Made by a program: the position numbers and the translations under genes | Shown here: in pieces, positions 24,748 through 33,225 of the stretch | How the letters are laid out: the number at the start of each line of letters is the position of its first letter | How positions within the stretch are numbered: the stretch's first letter is position 1 | Origin: Porphyrobacter sp. TH134 | GTDB taxonomy: Bacteria > Pseudomonadota > Alphaproteobacteria > Sphingomonadales > Sphingomonadaceae | Direction: 5' to 3' | Length of the DNA stretch: 34,843 nt | NCBI RefSeq assembly: GCF_002855495.1 | Contig: NZ_PKRO01000031.1 | Coordinates: forward strand, 1-34,843 | Notes under the pieces: model-generated | The model's input: the letters and a program-made list of their open reading frames with translations, nothing else | Databases searched by the model: none | What the model was told of the DNA's origin: nothing

Positions 24748-25524
24748 ATGGGTTACGATAGGGGACGCCGGCGCGGCCGCGACAAGCGCGACGGTTTCGG
24801 CGAAGATGGCTTTGATCCGTTTGGTGGTGGAAACGATGGTTTCTCGCCGCCCCGTGATTTTGGCGGTGGCGGTGATCGCTTTGGCGGTGGCGGCGACCGG
24901 TTCGGCGGCGGCGGTGGCGGTGATCGCTACAGCGGCGGCGGCGGCGGTGCACCGCGCAGCGGCGGCTTCGGCGGCGGCCCGCGCGGACCGGGCGGCGGCG
25001 GCGGTGGTGGCTTCGGCGGCGCGCCGCGCATGCCTGCCCAGATCGTTGGCACCGGCAAGGGCACTGTAAAGTTCTTCAACACCCAGAAGGGCTTCGGCTT
25101 CATCCAGCAAGATGGTGGCGGCGAAGATGTGTTCGTGCACATCAGCGCGGTCGAGCGTGCCGGGCTTGAAGGCCTCGCCGAAGGGCAGGAGCTTCAGTAC
25201 AATCTCGTGGATCGCGGCGGCAAGGTGTCGGCGCAGGATTTGCAGGTTGTAGGAGACGTGATCGCAGTGGCCGCCAAGCCCGCTGCGCCGGCCCGCGAAC
25301 TTACGGGGGAACGCGCCAAGGGCGTGGTCAAGTTCTTCAACGCGATGAAGGGCTTCGGCTTCCTCGTCCGTGATGATGGCCAGCCGGACGCGTTTGTCCA
25401 CATCAGCGCGGTCGAGCGTTCGGGCCTGTCAGCCCTGAACGAAGGCGAGCGTTACGAATTCGATCTTGAAGTTGATCGACGCGGAAAACATTCCGCTGTC
25501 AATCTGACGCCGATCGAAGGCTGA
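24748..25524 (+). CDS. Two-domain cold-shock protein with glycine-rich N-terminal tail
   Basis: This 258-residue protein has two cold-shock domains. CSD1 (about 103-168) has 'GTVKFFNTQKGFGFIQQD' and 'DVFVHISAVERAG'. CSD2 (about 191-256) has 'GVVKFFNAMKGFGFLVRD' and 'AFVHISAVERSG'. Both keep RNP1 (KGFGF) and RNP2 (FVHIS), so each should bind single-stranded RNA or DNA. The first ~100 residues are Gly/Arg/Asp/Phe-rich, with near repeats of GGGGDRF and a basic start (GRRRGRDKRDG), like a disordered RGG/FGG tail. Double-CSD proteins are normal in alphaproteobacteria; the long tail is less usual. ATG 24748 has only a distant AAGG upstream. Confidence 0.93.
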   Translation: MGYDRGRRRGRDKRDGFGEDGFDPFGGGNDGFSPPRDFGGGGDRFGGGGDRFGGGGGGDRYSGGGGGAPRSGGFGGGPRGPGGGGGGGFGGAPRMPAQIVGTGKGTVKFFNTQKGFGFIQQDGGGEDVFVHISAVERAGLEGLAEGQELQYNLVDRGGKVSAQDLQVVGDVIAVAAKPAAPARELTGERAKGVVKFFNAMKGFGFLVRDDGQPDAFVHISAVERSGLSALNEGERYEFDLEVDRRGKHSAVNLTPIEG

Positions 25525-25585
25525 CCGCCGCCTCGATTTCGCCCATCCCGCAATTTTCGCGGAACCGGTGAAACAATAACGGATT

Positions 25586-25640
25586 GCAGATGGCGGCTCT
25601 GGTGAAGGGCCGCCATTTGCATTTCTGCCCTCTTTGTTTT
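25586..25640 (+). terminator. Probable terminator between cold-shock gene and argD
   Basis: GCAGATGGCGGCTC (25586-25599) pairs with GGGCCGCCATTTGC (25607-25620), a 14-bp stem with two G-T pairs and a 7-base loop. It is followed by a T-rich stretch (TTTCTGCCCTCTTTGTTTTT), not an immediate T-run. It is likely a terminator for the cold-shock transcript; an attenuator role for argD cannot be excluded. Confidence 0.6.
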
Positions 25641-25658
25641 TTGTTTGGGACACTGCCC

Positions 25659-26858
25659 ATGTCTATTCCAGCGCTCATGCCCGTCTATCCGCGCAGCGGC
25701 GTGCGGCCCGTGCGCGGCGAGCACTGCCATCTCATCGACGAGGACGGCACCCGTTACCTCGATTTCGCCAGCGGCATTGCGGTCAACCTGCTCGGCCATT
25801 CGCACGAGGGATTGATCGGCGCGATCCAGAACCAGGCCGCGACGCTGATGCACGTGTCGAACCTGTATGGCAGCCCGCAGGGCGAGAAACTGGCCCAATG
25901 GCTGGTCGATACCACATTCGGCGATACGGTGTTCTTCACCAATTCGGGCGCGGAAGCCTGCGAATGCGCGATCAAGACCGCGCGCGCCTATCACCAGAAC
26001 GCAGGGGACGAAGGCGACGCCAGCCGGTTTGAGATCATCACCTTCCACAACGCCTTTCACGGGCGCACGATGGCGACCATCAGCGCGTCTAGCCAGACCA
26101 AGATGCACCACGGCTTTTCGCCGCTGCTCGATGGGTTCAAGTATGCGCCGTTCGACGATCTGGAAGCGGCCAAGGCACTGATCGGGCCGCACACGGCGGG
26201 CATCATGGTCGAGCCGATCCAGGGCGAGGGCGGCATTCGCCCGGCCTCGCAGGAATTCATGACTGGCCTGCGCGCGCTGTGCGACGAGCACGGCTTGATG
26301 CTGATCCTCGACGAGGTGCAGTGCGGTGTTGCGCGCACGGGCAAGCTCTACGCCTATGAGCATTACGGGATCGAGCCTGATATCCTCGCCACCGCCAAGG
26401 GCATTGGTGGCGGCTTCCCGCTGGGTGCCTGCATCGCCACCGAAAAGGCCGCGCGCGGCATGACCTTTGGTACCCACGGATCGACCTATGGCGGCAATCC
26501 GCTGGGGATGGCTGCGGGCATGGCCGTGATGGAAGCGGTGGCGAACGAGGCATTTCTCGCATCGGTTGCCGAAAAGGGCGAACGTCTGCGCTCGCGCCTT
26601 GAACAGTTCATCGGCAATTATCCCGAACTGTTCGAACTGGTGCGTGGCAAGGGCCTGATGCTTGGCCTCAAGATGAAGATGGAAAGCCGTCCGTTCTACG
26701 TCCACCTGCGCGATCATCACCAATTGCTGACCGTGGCGGCGGGCGACAACACGATCCGCATCATTCCGCCGCTGGTGATTGGTGATGCCGAGATCGACGA
26801 GTTCTTCGACAAGCTGTCGGCCGGTGCGGCGAGCTTCAAAGTGCCTGAACCGGCATGA
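25659..26858 (+). CDS. argD: Acetylornithine aminotransferase
   Basis: This 399-residue PLP enzyme converts N-acetylglutamate semialdehyde to N-acetylornithine in arginine synthesis and may also serve lysine synthesis. Class III aminotransferase marks are present: '[18 protein letters not shown]' (about 92-109), '[12 protein letters not shown]', '[13 protein letters not shown]', '[20 protein letters not shown]' with the cofactor Asp, and the PLP lysine in '[16 protein letters not shown]' (about K247), then '[11 protein letters not shown]'. ATG 25659 gives the usual short N-terminus. The stop overlaps the argF start (ATGA), and the pair identifies it as ArgD rather than another ornithine/GABA aminotransferase. 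Confidence 0.94.
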   Translation: MSIPALMPVYPRSGVRPVRGEHCHLIDEDGTRYLDFASGIAVNLLGHSHEGLIGAIQNQAATLMHVSNLYGSPQGEKLAQWLVDTTFGDTVFFTNSGAEACECAIKTARAYHQNAGDEGDASRFEIITFHNAFHGRTMATISASSQTKMHHGFSPLLDGFKYAPFDDLEAAKALIGPHTAGIMVEPIQGEGGIRPASQEFMTGLRALCDEHGLMLILDEVQCGVARTGKLYAYEHYGIEPDILATAKGIGGGFPLGACIATEKAARGMTFGTHGSTYGGNPLGMAAGMAVMEAVANEAFLASVAEKGERLRSRLEQFIGNYPELFELVRGKGLMLGLKMKMESRPFYVHLRDHHQLLTVAAGDNTIRIIPPLVIGDAEIDEFFDKLSAGAASFKVPEPA

Positions 26859-27805
26859 CCGCGGGCACGGGGGCGTTCCGCCACTTCCTGAACCTCGGCG
26901 ATGCCGGGGGCGACGCTATCGCGGCGATGATCAATGATGCGATTGATCGGAAGGCTGCGCGCAGCGGCCTGCCCAAAGGCGCACCCGATGCCGATGCGCC
27001 GCTCAAGGGCCGCGTGCTGGCGCTGGTGTTCGAGAAGAACTCGACCCGCACCCGCGTCAGCTTCGACATCGCCATGCGCCAGCTTGGCGGCACGGTGCTG
27101 CTGCTCGATTCGGGCTCAAGCCAGCTCGGCCGGGGGGAGAGCATCGCCGATACCGCGCGCGTGCTCAGCCGGATGGTCGATGGCATCATGCTGCGCACCG
27201 ATGATCATGCCAAGATCGAGGAAATGGCTGCCCATGCCAGCGTGCCGGTCATCAACGGCCTAACCGACATGTCGCATCCCTGCCAGATCGTCGCTGACCT
27301 TCTCACAGTGATCGAGCATGGCAAGGCACTGCCAGGGCTGGAGGTGGCATGGTTCGGGGATGGCAACAATGTGCTGCATTCGATCCTTGAGGCGGCCGGG
27401 CTGATGAAGTTCAACGTCCGCGTGGCGACGCCTGCGGGTTACGAGCCGGACCCGGCTTTCGTCGCCTTGGCGCGTGCCGGCGGGGCGATTGTTACGCTGA
27501 CGCAGGACGCCGCCGAAGCCGCGCGCGGGGCCGATGTGATCGTCACCGATACGTGGATATCGATGGGGCAGGCGCACGCCGAGGCAAAGCTTGCAGCGAT
27601 GGCCCCCTATCAGGTCAATGCCGCGCTGATGGCGCAGGCCAAGCCCGATGCGGTCTTTCTCCACTGTCTTCCCGCGCATGTGGGCGAGGAGGTCAGTCAA
27701 GACGTGTTCGAAGGCCCGCAATCGGTGGTGTTTGCTGAGGCAGAAAACCGGATCCACGCGCAAAAGTCGGTGCTGTTGTGGAGTTTCGGTCTGCTCGGCA
27801 AGTGA
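26855..27805 (+). CDS. argF: Ornithine carbamoyltransferase
   Basis: This 316-residue enzyme makes citrulline from ornithine and carbamoyl phosphate. The carbamoyl-phosphate motif STRTR is at 63-67, '[13 protein letters not shown]' at 138-150 contains the HPCQ motif, 'DTWISMGQ' carries the ornithine-binding SMG, and '[13 protein letters not shown]' the HCLP motif at 270-273. Length and motif order are normal for the anabolic enzyme. The ATG overlaps the argD stop. hslO follows after 57 bases, a neighbourhood found in other alphaproteobacteria. Confidence 0.97.
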   Translation: MTAGTGAFRHFLNLGDAGGDAIAAMINDAIDRKAARSGLPKGAPDADAPLKGRVLALVFEKNSTRTRVSFDIAMRQLGGTVLLLDSGSSQLGRGESIADTARVLSRMVDGIMLRTDDHAKIEEMAAHASVPVINGLTDMSHPCQIVADLLTVIEHGKALPGLEVAWFGDGNNVLHSILEAAGLMKFNVRVATPAGYEPDPAFVALARAGGAIVTLTQDAAEAARGADVIVTDTWISMGQAHAEAKLAAMAPYQVNAALMAQAKPDAVFLHCLPAHVGEEVSQDVFEGPQSVVFAEAENRIHAQKSVLLWSFGLLGK

Positions 27806-27862
27806 TGCGCGCGGCAAAAGGGGGTCTTTCGCCGGGCTCCATGCATCCCCATATGGCGCCGC

Positions 27863-28762
27863 ATGGCTGATACGACCGATATGACCGAGACTTTTTCCGA
27901 CCAATTGATGGGCTTCACCCTGCCTGCCCGCAATGCGCGCGGCCGGCTTGTGCGGATGGAGAGCGTGCTCGATCAGGTGCTGTCGGCACATGATTACCCC
28001 GCGCCCATCACGCACCTCCTCGGAGAAGCGCTGGTGCTGGGGGTGTTGATGGGCGGCTTGCTGAAGGGCGATGCTGCGCAGTTGACCATGCAGGCACAGA
28101 CGCAGGGCGGGATCGTCAAGCTGCTGGTGGTTGATTATCGCGCAGGCGCAGTGCGCGGTTATGCCGATTTCGATGGTGAGCGCTTGGCAACGCTGGGCGC
28201 GAATCCCAGCCTGACGGCGCTGTTCGGTGAAGGATATTTGGCGATCACCTTCGAGACGGAAGGCAATCAGCGCTATCAGGGGATCGTTCCGCTGGAAGGC
28301 GATAGCCTGGCCGAAGCGTGCGAAAGCTATTTCAGCCAGTCGGAACAGATCCCGACCCTGATTCGCGTCGCCAGCCGTGCAGGTGCCAATGGACGCACGG
28401 CGGCCGGCCTGTTGATCCAGCATCTGGCCGATGGTGAGGAAGGGCGCGAGCGGCTGCATGTCCGCTTGGATCATCCGGACTGGGATCACGTCGCGGTCAT
28501 GGCCGGTTCAATCAGCCACAACGAACTGCTTGATCCTGAGCTGTCGCTTGAGGGGATCGCCTGGCGACTGTTTCACGAGGAGCCGGAGGTACGGGTCCAG
28601 CCCGGCGCGGCGCTATCGCGCGGGTGCCGTTGCAGCGCGGCGCATTACGAAGCGATCATCGCCCGGTTTCCTGCCGAGGAACAAGGCGAAATGCGGGGCG
28701 CTGACGGTGTGATTGCGGTCGATTGCGCCTTTTGTTCGCGCAGCTTTGCGCTGGCGATCTGA
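27863..28762 (+). CDS. hslO: Hsp33 redox-regulated chaperone
   Basis: This 299-residue protein is Hsp33, a holdase switched on by oxidative unfolding. The N-terminal domain includes 'LGEALVLGVLMGGLLKGDAA' and 'GYLAITFETEGNQRYQGIVP'. The C-terminal zinc switch has the four cysteines as 'CRCSAAHYEAI' (CxC) and 'VDCAFCSRSF' (CxxC), separated by about 30 residues, so the redox centre is complete. ATG 27863 was chosen for length and conserved context. It follows argF after 57 bases with no terminator and is probably cotranscribed at least in part. Confidence 0.95.
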   Translation: MADTTDMTETFSDQLMGFTLPARNARGRLVRMESVLDQVLSAHDYPAPITHLLGEALVLGVLMGGLLKGDAAQLTMQAQTQGGIVKLLVVDYRAGAVRGYADFDGERLATLGANPSLTALFGEGYLAITFETEGNQRYQGIVPLEGDSLAEACESYFSQSEQIPTLIRVASRAGANGRTAAGLLIQHLADGEEGRERLHVRLDHPDWDHVAVMAGSISHNELLDPELSLEGIAWRLFHEEPEVRVQPGAALSRGCRCSAAHYEAIIARFPAEEQGEMRGADGVIAVDCAFCSRSFALAI

Positions 28763-28849
28763 CTTTCGTAAGCTCGCAGCCTTACAATTTCTTGGCGGGC
28801 GACCAAATTGTGCCACTCGGATTGGCTGAAATCTGGCAAGAGGACCGGG

Positions 28850-29269
28850 ATGAGCGTTCAAACCGACAGCAGAATGCGCGCGCTGGCGCTGGGCGGACTC
28901 GCAGCCGGGGCAGCGATATTGCTGACTGCGCCCAGCCTTGCGCAAGGCAGCGGCCTTGCGATGCTTGGCACGCTCGCCAAAGGTGAATGGACGATCAAGC
29001 AGCGCGGAGAAAAGCGCGAACGCAAGATTTGCGTCAAGTCCGGCAGCGAGGTGATCCAATTGATGCACCGTGAAAGCGGGTGCAGCCAGTTTGTGGTGGA
29101 AGATGGCGCCGCGCGTGTCACGGTTCAGTATACCTGTCCGGGCAACGGGTATGGCCGCACCAGCATTCGCCGCGAAACCAGCGCGCTCGTTCAACTGGAG
29201 AGCCAGGGCATCCATGATGGCATGCCGTTCCAGCTGACAGCAGAGGCCCGCCGCACGGGCGCTTGCTGA
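28850..29269 (+). CDS. DUF3617-like exported protein
   Basis: This 139-residue protein has an N-terminal signal peptide with basic residues, the hydrophobic stretch 'ALALGGLAAGAAILLTA' and a likely cut after 'PSLAQG' or nearby. The mature part starts 'GEWTIKQRGEKRERKICVKS', with later cysteines in 'ESGCSQFV', 'QYTCPGNGYG' and a C-terminal Cys. The pattern of 'GEW' followed by three spaced cysteines and a 'CxGNGxG' turn fits DUF3617, a periplasmic family of unknown role. AAGAGGA lies six bases before ATG 28850. It sits alone between hslO and queC. Confidence 0.72.
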   Translation: MSVQTDSRMRALALGGLAAGAAILLTAPSLAQGSGLAMLGTLAKGEWTIKQRGEKRERKICVKSGSEVIQLMHRESGCSQFVVEDGAARVTVQYTCPGNGYGRTSIRRETSALVQLESQGIHDGMPFQLTAEARRTGAC

Positions 29270-29314
29270 TCGCGCTGCGTTTGCCTTTGCGGGCGCAGGT
29301 GGTAGGTGCGCTGC

Positions 29315-30013
29315 ATGAGCGGTTCTGAATATACGCGCGCCCGGCCTCTTGCGGTGGTGCTGCTGTCCGGCGGTCTTGATTCGATGGTCACGGCTGCGCT
29401 GGCCCAAGAAGCGGGATTTTCAGTCCATGCGCTGACCGTTGATTATGGCCAGCGGCACCGGCTTGAGCTGGAATCGGCTGCACGCATCGCAAAACAACTG
29501 GGTCTTGTGCGCCAAACCCAGATCGCGCTCGACCTGCGCGCCTTCGGCGGATCAGCGCTGACAGACAGCATCGATGTGCCCAAGAGCGGGGTGGGCGACG
29601 ATATCCCTGTCACCTATGTTCCGGCGCGTAACCTCGTCTTCCTTGCACTGACCACCGCCTGTGCCGAAGCTGCGGGCGCGCGCGATGTGTTTATCGGGGT
29701 CAATGCGCTCGATTATTCGGGCTATCCCGATTGCCGCCCTGAATTCATCGCCAGCTTTGCTGACACTGCGCGGCTGGGCACAAAGGCAGGGGTGGAAGGC
29801 GCGCCCTTCACGATCCACGCGCCGCTTCAGCACATGACAAAGGCCGACATCGCCCGCGAATGCGCGCGGCTGGGACTTGACCCGGCGTGGAGCTGGTCAT
29901 GCTATGATCCGACCCCCGACGGTATGGCGTGCGGGCTGTGCGATTCCTGCCGGCTGCGGAAAAAGGGTTTTGCCGAGGCGGGCATTGTCGATAGCACACG
30001 CTACAACGCCTGA
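29315..30013 (+). CDS. queC: 7-cyano-7-deazaguanine synthase
   Basis: This 232-residue ATP-dependent enzyme converts carboxydeazaguanine to preQ0 on the way to queuosine. The PP-loop SGGLDS is at 18-23 after 'PLAVVLL', and 'LTVDYGQRHRLELESA' and 'VPARNLVFLALTTACAEAAG' are typical QueC blocks. The zinc site near the end is 'WSCYDP' followed by 'ACGLCDSCRLRKKGF' (four cysteines). ATG 29315 starts MSGSEYT; an ATG at 29306 is possible. gluQ elsewhere in the window uses the final queuosine. The other que genes are not here. Confidence 0.95.
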   Translation: MSGSEYTRARPLAVVLLSGGLDSMVTAALAQEAGFSVHALTVDYGQRHRLELESAARIAKQLGLVRQTQIALDLRAFGGSALTDSIDVPKSGVGDDIPVTYVPARNLVFLALTTACAEAAGARDVFIGVNALDYSGYPDCRPEFIASFADTARLGTKAGVEGAPFTIHAPLQHMTKADIARECARLGLDPAWSWSCYDPTPDGMACGLCDSCRLRKKGFAEAGIVDSTRYNA

Positions 30014-30022
30014 TCGGTACAG

Positions 30023-30037
30023 CGCCCGCAACGGGCG
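30023..30037. other. Short hairpin between queC and MFS gene
   Basis: CGCCCG-CAA-CGGGCG forms a 6-bp perfect stem with a 3-base loop, 10 bases after the queC stop and 30 before the next start. There is no T-run on the plus strand, so termination would be weak. Confidence 0.35.
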
Positions 30038-30066
30038 ATCATAAAAAGCGGGATAGGGGATCGATT

Positions 30067-31626
30067 GTGACCGAAGAGACCACGGCAGTGCCGGCGGACC
30101 GCAGCGATGCGCCAGCTTCGGCTTACAGCTGGTATGTGCTGGGCGTGCTGGTTGTGGTTTACATCCTCAATTTCATCGACCGGCAAATCCTCGCGATCCT
30201 TGCGGTCGATATCAAGCGCGATCTGCAACTGGATGACAGCGATCTGGGCTTTCTGGGCGGGGCAGCCTTCGCAGTGTTTTATGCGCTGTTCGGGGTGCCG
30301 CTTGGGCGGCTGGCGGACCGCTGGCATCGGGTGCGGCTGCTGACGATCGGCTTGGTGCTGTGGTCGACCATGACCGCGCTTTCGGGTTTTGCGCGCAATT
30401 TCCTTACGTTGTCACTGGCGCGCATGGGTGTTGGCGTGGGCGAGGCAACAGCGAGCCCGACCGCTTATTCGCTGATCTCGGACTATTTCCCCGCCCGGCA
30501 GCGTGGCACTGCACTGGCGATCTATTCCTCGGGGCTTTATCTTGGGGGCGGGGTGTCGCTGCTGATCGGCGCGCAAATTTCAAAATGGTGGGATGCGGCC
30601 TATCCGGGCGGCGGGATCGGCGGCCTTGTCGGCTGGCAGGCAGCCTTTATGGCGGTGGGGGTGCCAGGGGTGCTGTTGGCGCTGTGGGTGGCTTCGCTGC
30701 GTGAACCCGCGCGCCAGCCCGATACTGCGAGTGGTGAGCGGCACCCACTGATCGATTTCTTTATCGACCTTTCGATGCTGCTGCCGCCTCTCACTGTCAT
30801 CCACGCCGCGCTGCGGGGTCCGAAGGCGGTGCTGATCAATCTGATGATGGCCGCAGCAATGACGGCCTTCGCTTTTGCCATGATCAAGCTGACCGGAAAT
30901 GTGCCGCAGTGGGCCGCGATTGCATTCGGTTACTATGCTGTATTCTCGTGGGCTGCGACGCTGCGGCGGCACGATCCGGCGACCTTCCAGCTGATCTGGG
31001 GCACGCCGGCCTTTGTCTGCACAGCGCTCGGATATGGGCTGGTGTCGCTGGGGGCCTACGCGCTGGCTTTTTGGTCTGCGGCCTATGGTGAGACGGTTCT
31101 GGGTTTGCCGAAGGGTGAACTCGCCTTTGTGTTGGGCGGTTGCGGGGCGTCCTCGGGCTTCCTCGGCGTTATTCTCGGTGGCCACATGTCGGACTGGCTG
31201 CGATCGCGCAATCCTTCGGGCCGGATTCTGGTAGTGATGTTCGGGATCCTCGCACCCATCATTCCCATCTGGATCGGCTTCACCACCGAGAGCGCGGTGA
31301 TGTTTTATCTTATGAATTTCCTCGCTGGGATGTTTGCGGCCACCGCGCTGGGGGCAGCGGCGGCAACGACACAGGATTTGGTCCTGCCACGGATGCGGGG
31401 GACGGCGACGGCGTCATTCTTCCTTGCAACCACGCTGGTGGGGCTGGGCCTTGGGCCGTTTATGGTTGGCGCGATTTCGGATCTTACCGGAAGTCTGCGG
31501 ATCGGGGTCCTGTCGCTGATCGCGGTAGCGCCGATTTCGCTGGCGCTATTGGTGTATGCATACCGCGCCTTGCCAAAGGCAGAGGCAACGATTGCAGAGC
31601 GCGCACTGGCTGCTTCAGGAGCGTAG
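30067..31626 (+). CDS. Spinster-type MFS transporter
   Basis: This 519-residue inner-membrane protein has about 12 hydrophobic helices. The first helix reads 'YVLGVLVVVYILNFIDRQIL', followed by the MFS loop 2-3 motif 'GVPLGRLADRWHRVRLL' and 'LARMGVGVGEATASPTAYSL', which together are typical of the spinster-like MFS subgroup common in sphingomonads. An extra segment of two or three helices lies near residues 235-330, making it longer than a 430-residue MFS protein. The substrate is unknown. The start is GTG 30067, after an AGGGGAT ribosome-binding site. It follows queC by 53 bases, but a link to queuosine precursors is only speculation. Confidence 0.88.
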   Translation: MTEETTAVPADRSDAPASAYSWYVLGVLVVVYILNFIDRQILAILAVDIKRDLQLDDSDLGFLGGAAFAVFYALFGVPLGRLADRWHRVRLLTIGLVLWSTMTALSGFARNFLTLSLARMGVGVGEATASPTAYSLISDYFPARQRGTALAIYSSGLYLGGGVSLLIGAQISKWWDAAYPGGGIGGLVGWQAAFMAVGVPGVLLALWVASLREPARQPDTASGERHPLIDFFIDLSMLLPPLTVIHAALRGPKAVLINLMMAAAMTAFAFAMIKLTGNVPQWAAIAFGYYAVFSWAATLRRHDPATFQLIWGTPAFVCTALGYGLVSLGAYALAFWSAAYGETVLGLPKGELAFVLGGCGASSGFLGVILGGHMSDWLRSRNPSGRILVVMFGILAPIIPIWIGFTTESAVMFYLMNFLAGMFAATALGAAAATTQDLVLPRMRGTATASFFLATTLVGLGLGPFMVGAISDLTGSLRIGVLSLIAVAPISLALLVYAYRALPKAEATIAERALAASGA

Positions 31627-31855
31627 TGAAGTCGCCGGTGGCTCGTGCCGTAGCGCTGTCTTAGCGGGAATTGCCAATCGGCATAGAGCCTTGATCTATG
31701 GCAATTTGCTGCGTCGTTCATGCGTTCCTGTGAGATCCGTGCCCTAAGGCAAAGGATGATGGCCACGAGGCTTTGCAATTCTGCGGGTGCTACGCACATT
31801 TGATCGTTGGAGCATGCGTTTCAAGGTAAAGCTGGCGGCCTGACCTGCGCATAAC
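31627..31855. other. Intergenic region with nested inverted repeat
   Basis: No gene is supported. AATTGC (31669-31674) pairs with GCAATT (31701-31706) around an inner CATAGA/TCTATG hairpin (31682-31700), with a 7-base bulge on one side. It lies about 45 bases after the transporter gene and has no T-run. It could be a processing site or small-RNA structure. Confidence 0.3.
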
Positions 31856-31887
31856 AAAAAAGGGGCCGGATTACTCCGGCCCCTTTT
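31856..31887 (-). terminator. Intrinsic terminator of OmpA-family gene, probably bidirectional
   Basis: GGGGCCGGA (31862-31870) pairs with TCCGGCCCC (31875-31883) over a TTAC loop, flanked by six A on the left and four T on the right. Read on the minus strand it ends in six T and lies 23 bases after the OmpA-family stop. It can also stop plus-strand transcription from the MFS side. Confidence 0.9.
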
Positions 31888-31909
31888 AGTGTTCCTATGG
31901 AACCGTGAC

Positions 31910-33055
31910 TTACATGCCCGAACCCGGACCGTAGGTCACTTCCACGCGACGGTTCTGCGCTTCGCGCACACCGTCGGCGGTCGGCACCCGGGGCTTGGTT
32001 TCGCCAAAGGCTTCACCCGTGATGCGTGCATCCGGCACGCCGCGGCCGGTCAGGTAGTTGCGAACCGCCGTATTACGACGCTCGGCCAGGCCGACGTTGT
32101 ACTTCGGGCTACCGGCGCGGTCGGTGTGACCAGCCAGCATAACGCTCGCCGTGCCGCAGTTCGCGTAGGCGGTGACTGCGGTGTTGAGGATGCCTGCGGC
32201 TTCCGAAGTGATGTCCGACTTATCGAAGTCGAAGAACACAATGTACGGACCCGTGTTGCACGCAGCCTTGGGGGGCGGCGGCGGCGGCGGGGGCGGCGGG
32301 GGCGGCGGGGGAGGCGGCGGCGGGGGAGGCGGCGGCGGCGGCGGCGGAGCAGGCTCTTCACCACCGAAGTTGTACGTGATCGAACCCAGCAGCGAATGCG
32401 TGCTTAGGTTGGTGTTGACCCCACGTCCGAGGGGATCGATCAGGTTGACATCCGGTGCGTTGAAGAAGCGGTACTTCAGGCCAACATCCCACGAGTCGCT
32501 CAGCGGCGCGCGAATACCGGCAAGCAGTTGCCAGGCGAAACCTGTGTCAGAATCGTTCCACACGCCGGGGCCGTTAGCATTCACGCTACCGTCCATATCG
32601 ATACGGGCAACACCAACACCGCCGCCAGCGAAGGCCTGCAGGCCGTCGTCGTCACCGAAGTCGAGCAGACCGTTCACCATGAAGCTCAGCGCATTCACTT
32701 CACCCAGCGCATCGCGTCGTCCGATGAAGGTGCTGAAACCGCCCGGGGCGGTCGCCAGCGGGTTGAGCGCAAGACCCTGCGCACCGGCCTGCACATTTTC
32801 AAGATCCGCGGCACGATAGCTGGCTTCGGTTTCGAGACGGAAGCCGCCGAAATCATAACCGACTGCCGCACCGAAATCGTAGCCGGTGTCGTAGTTCGCG
32901 GCTGCGTTGTCCGCCACGCCGTTGACGTCGAGACTCTGGTCTTCGACAATCATGACGCCGCCATCACCCTGAATGTACCACTGGCCATCGCGGGCCAGGG
33001 CAGGTGTGGTCAGCGCGGTCGAGGCCATCGCCATTCCAATGACGAGTTTGCGCAT
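31910..33055 (-). CDS. OmpA-family outer membrane protein with long polyproline linker
   Basis: This 381-residue protein has a signal peptide (MRKLVIGMAMASTALTTPAL, cut near A21), an eight-stranded beta-barrel of about 210 residues with alternating aromatic strands ('WYIQGDGGVMIVED', 'GAAVGYDFGGFRLETEASYR'), a run of 26 consecutive prolines at about 237-262, and a C-terminal OmpA peptidoglycan-binding domain. The last has 'YIVFFDFDKSDIT', 'LAGHTDRAGSPKYNVGLAER' with the conserved Asp and 'RRVEVTYG'. It ties the outer membrane to the cell wall. ATG 33055 follows AGGGGAA; a TTG two codons upstream is less likely. A strong terminator follows. Confidence 0.94.
   Translation of the reverse strand: MRKLVIGMAMASTALTTPALARDGQWYIQGDGGVMIVEDQSLDVNGVADNAAANYDTGYDFGAAVGYDFGGFRLETEASYRAADLENVQAGAQGLALNPLATAPGGFSTFIGRRDALGEVNALSFMVNGLLDFGDDDGLQAFAGGGVGVARIDMDGSVNANGPGVWNDSDTGFAWQLLAGIRAPLSDSWDVGLKYRFFNAPDVNLIDPLGRGVNTNLSTHSLLGSITYNFGGEEPAPPPPPPPPPPPPPPPPPPPPPPPPPPKAACNTGPYIVFFDFDKSDITSEAAGILNTAVTAYANCGTASVMLAGHTDRAGSPKYNVGLAERRNTAVRNYLTGRGVPDARITGEAFGETKPRVPTADGVREAQNRRVEVTYGPGSGM
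32270..32347 (-). repeat. 26-codon polyproline tract
   Basis: Every codon from 32347 down to 32270 is CCN (CCG, CCC or CCT), encoding 26 uninterrupted prolines in the OmpA-family protein. The G-rich plus-strand complement is a low-complexity tract open to replication slippage in 3-base steps. Confidence 0.95.
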
Positions 33056-33225
33056 ATCCAAAATTCCCCTTTATATTAGACTTGAGGCACGGTGCGTCTC
33101 TATCTTTTCCCCTAGCGCGAGGCAAGCAGTCAATGGACGTTACGTGTTGCAAGAATGTCGCTCTCAAGCAAAGGTGGGCATAATTGCAACATCAAGACCG
33201 CTCGAATTTGCGGCATTGTGAGAAT

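Noticed and set aside
24862..25020. Repetitive GGC-rich DNA in the cold-shock gene as a tandem repeat or CRISPR-like array
   Set aside because: The units are irregular, in frame and explained by glycine-rich coding; there are no unique spacers.
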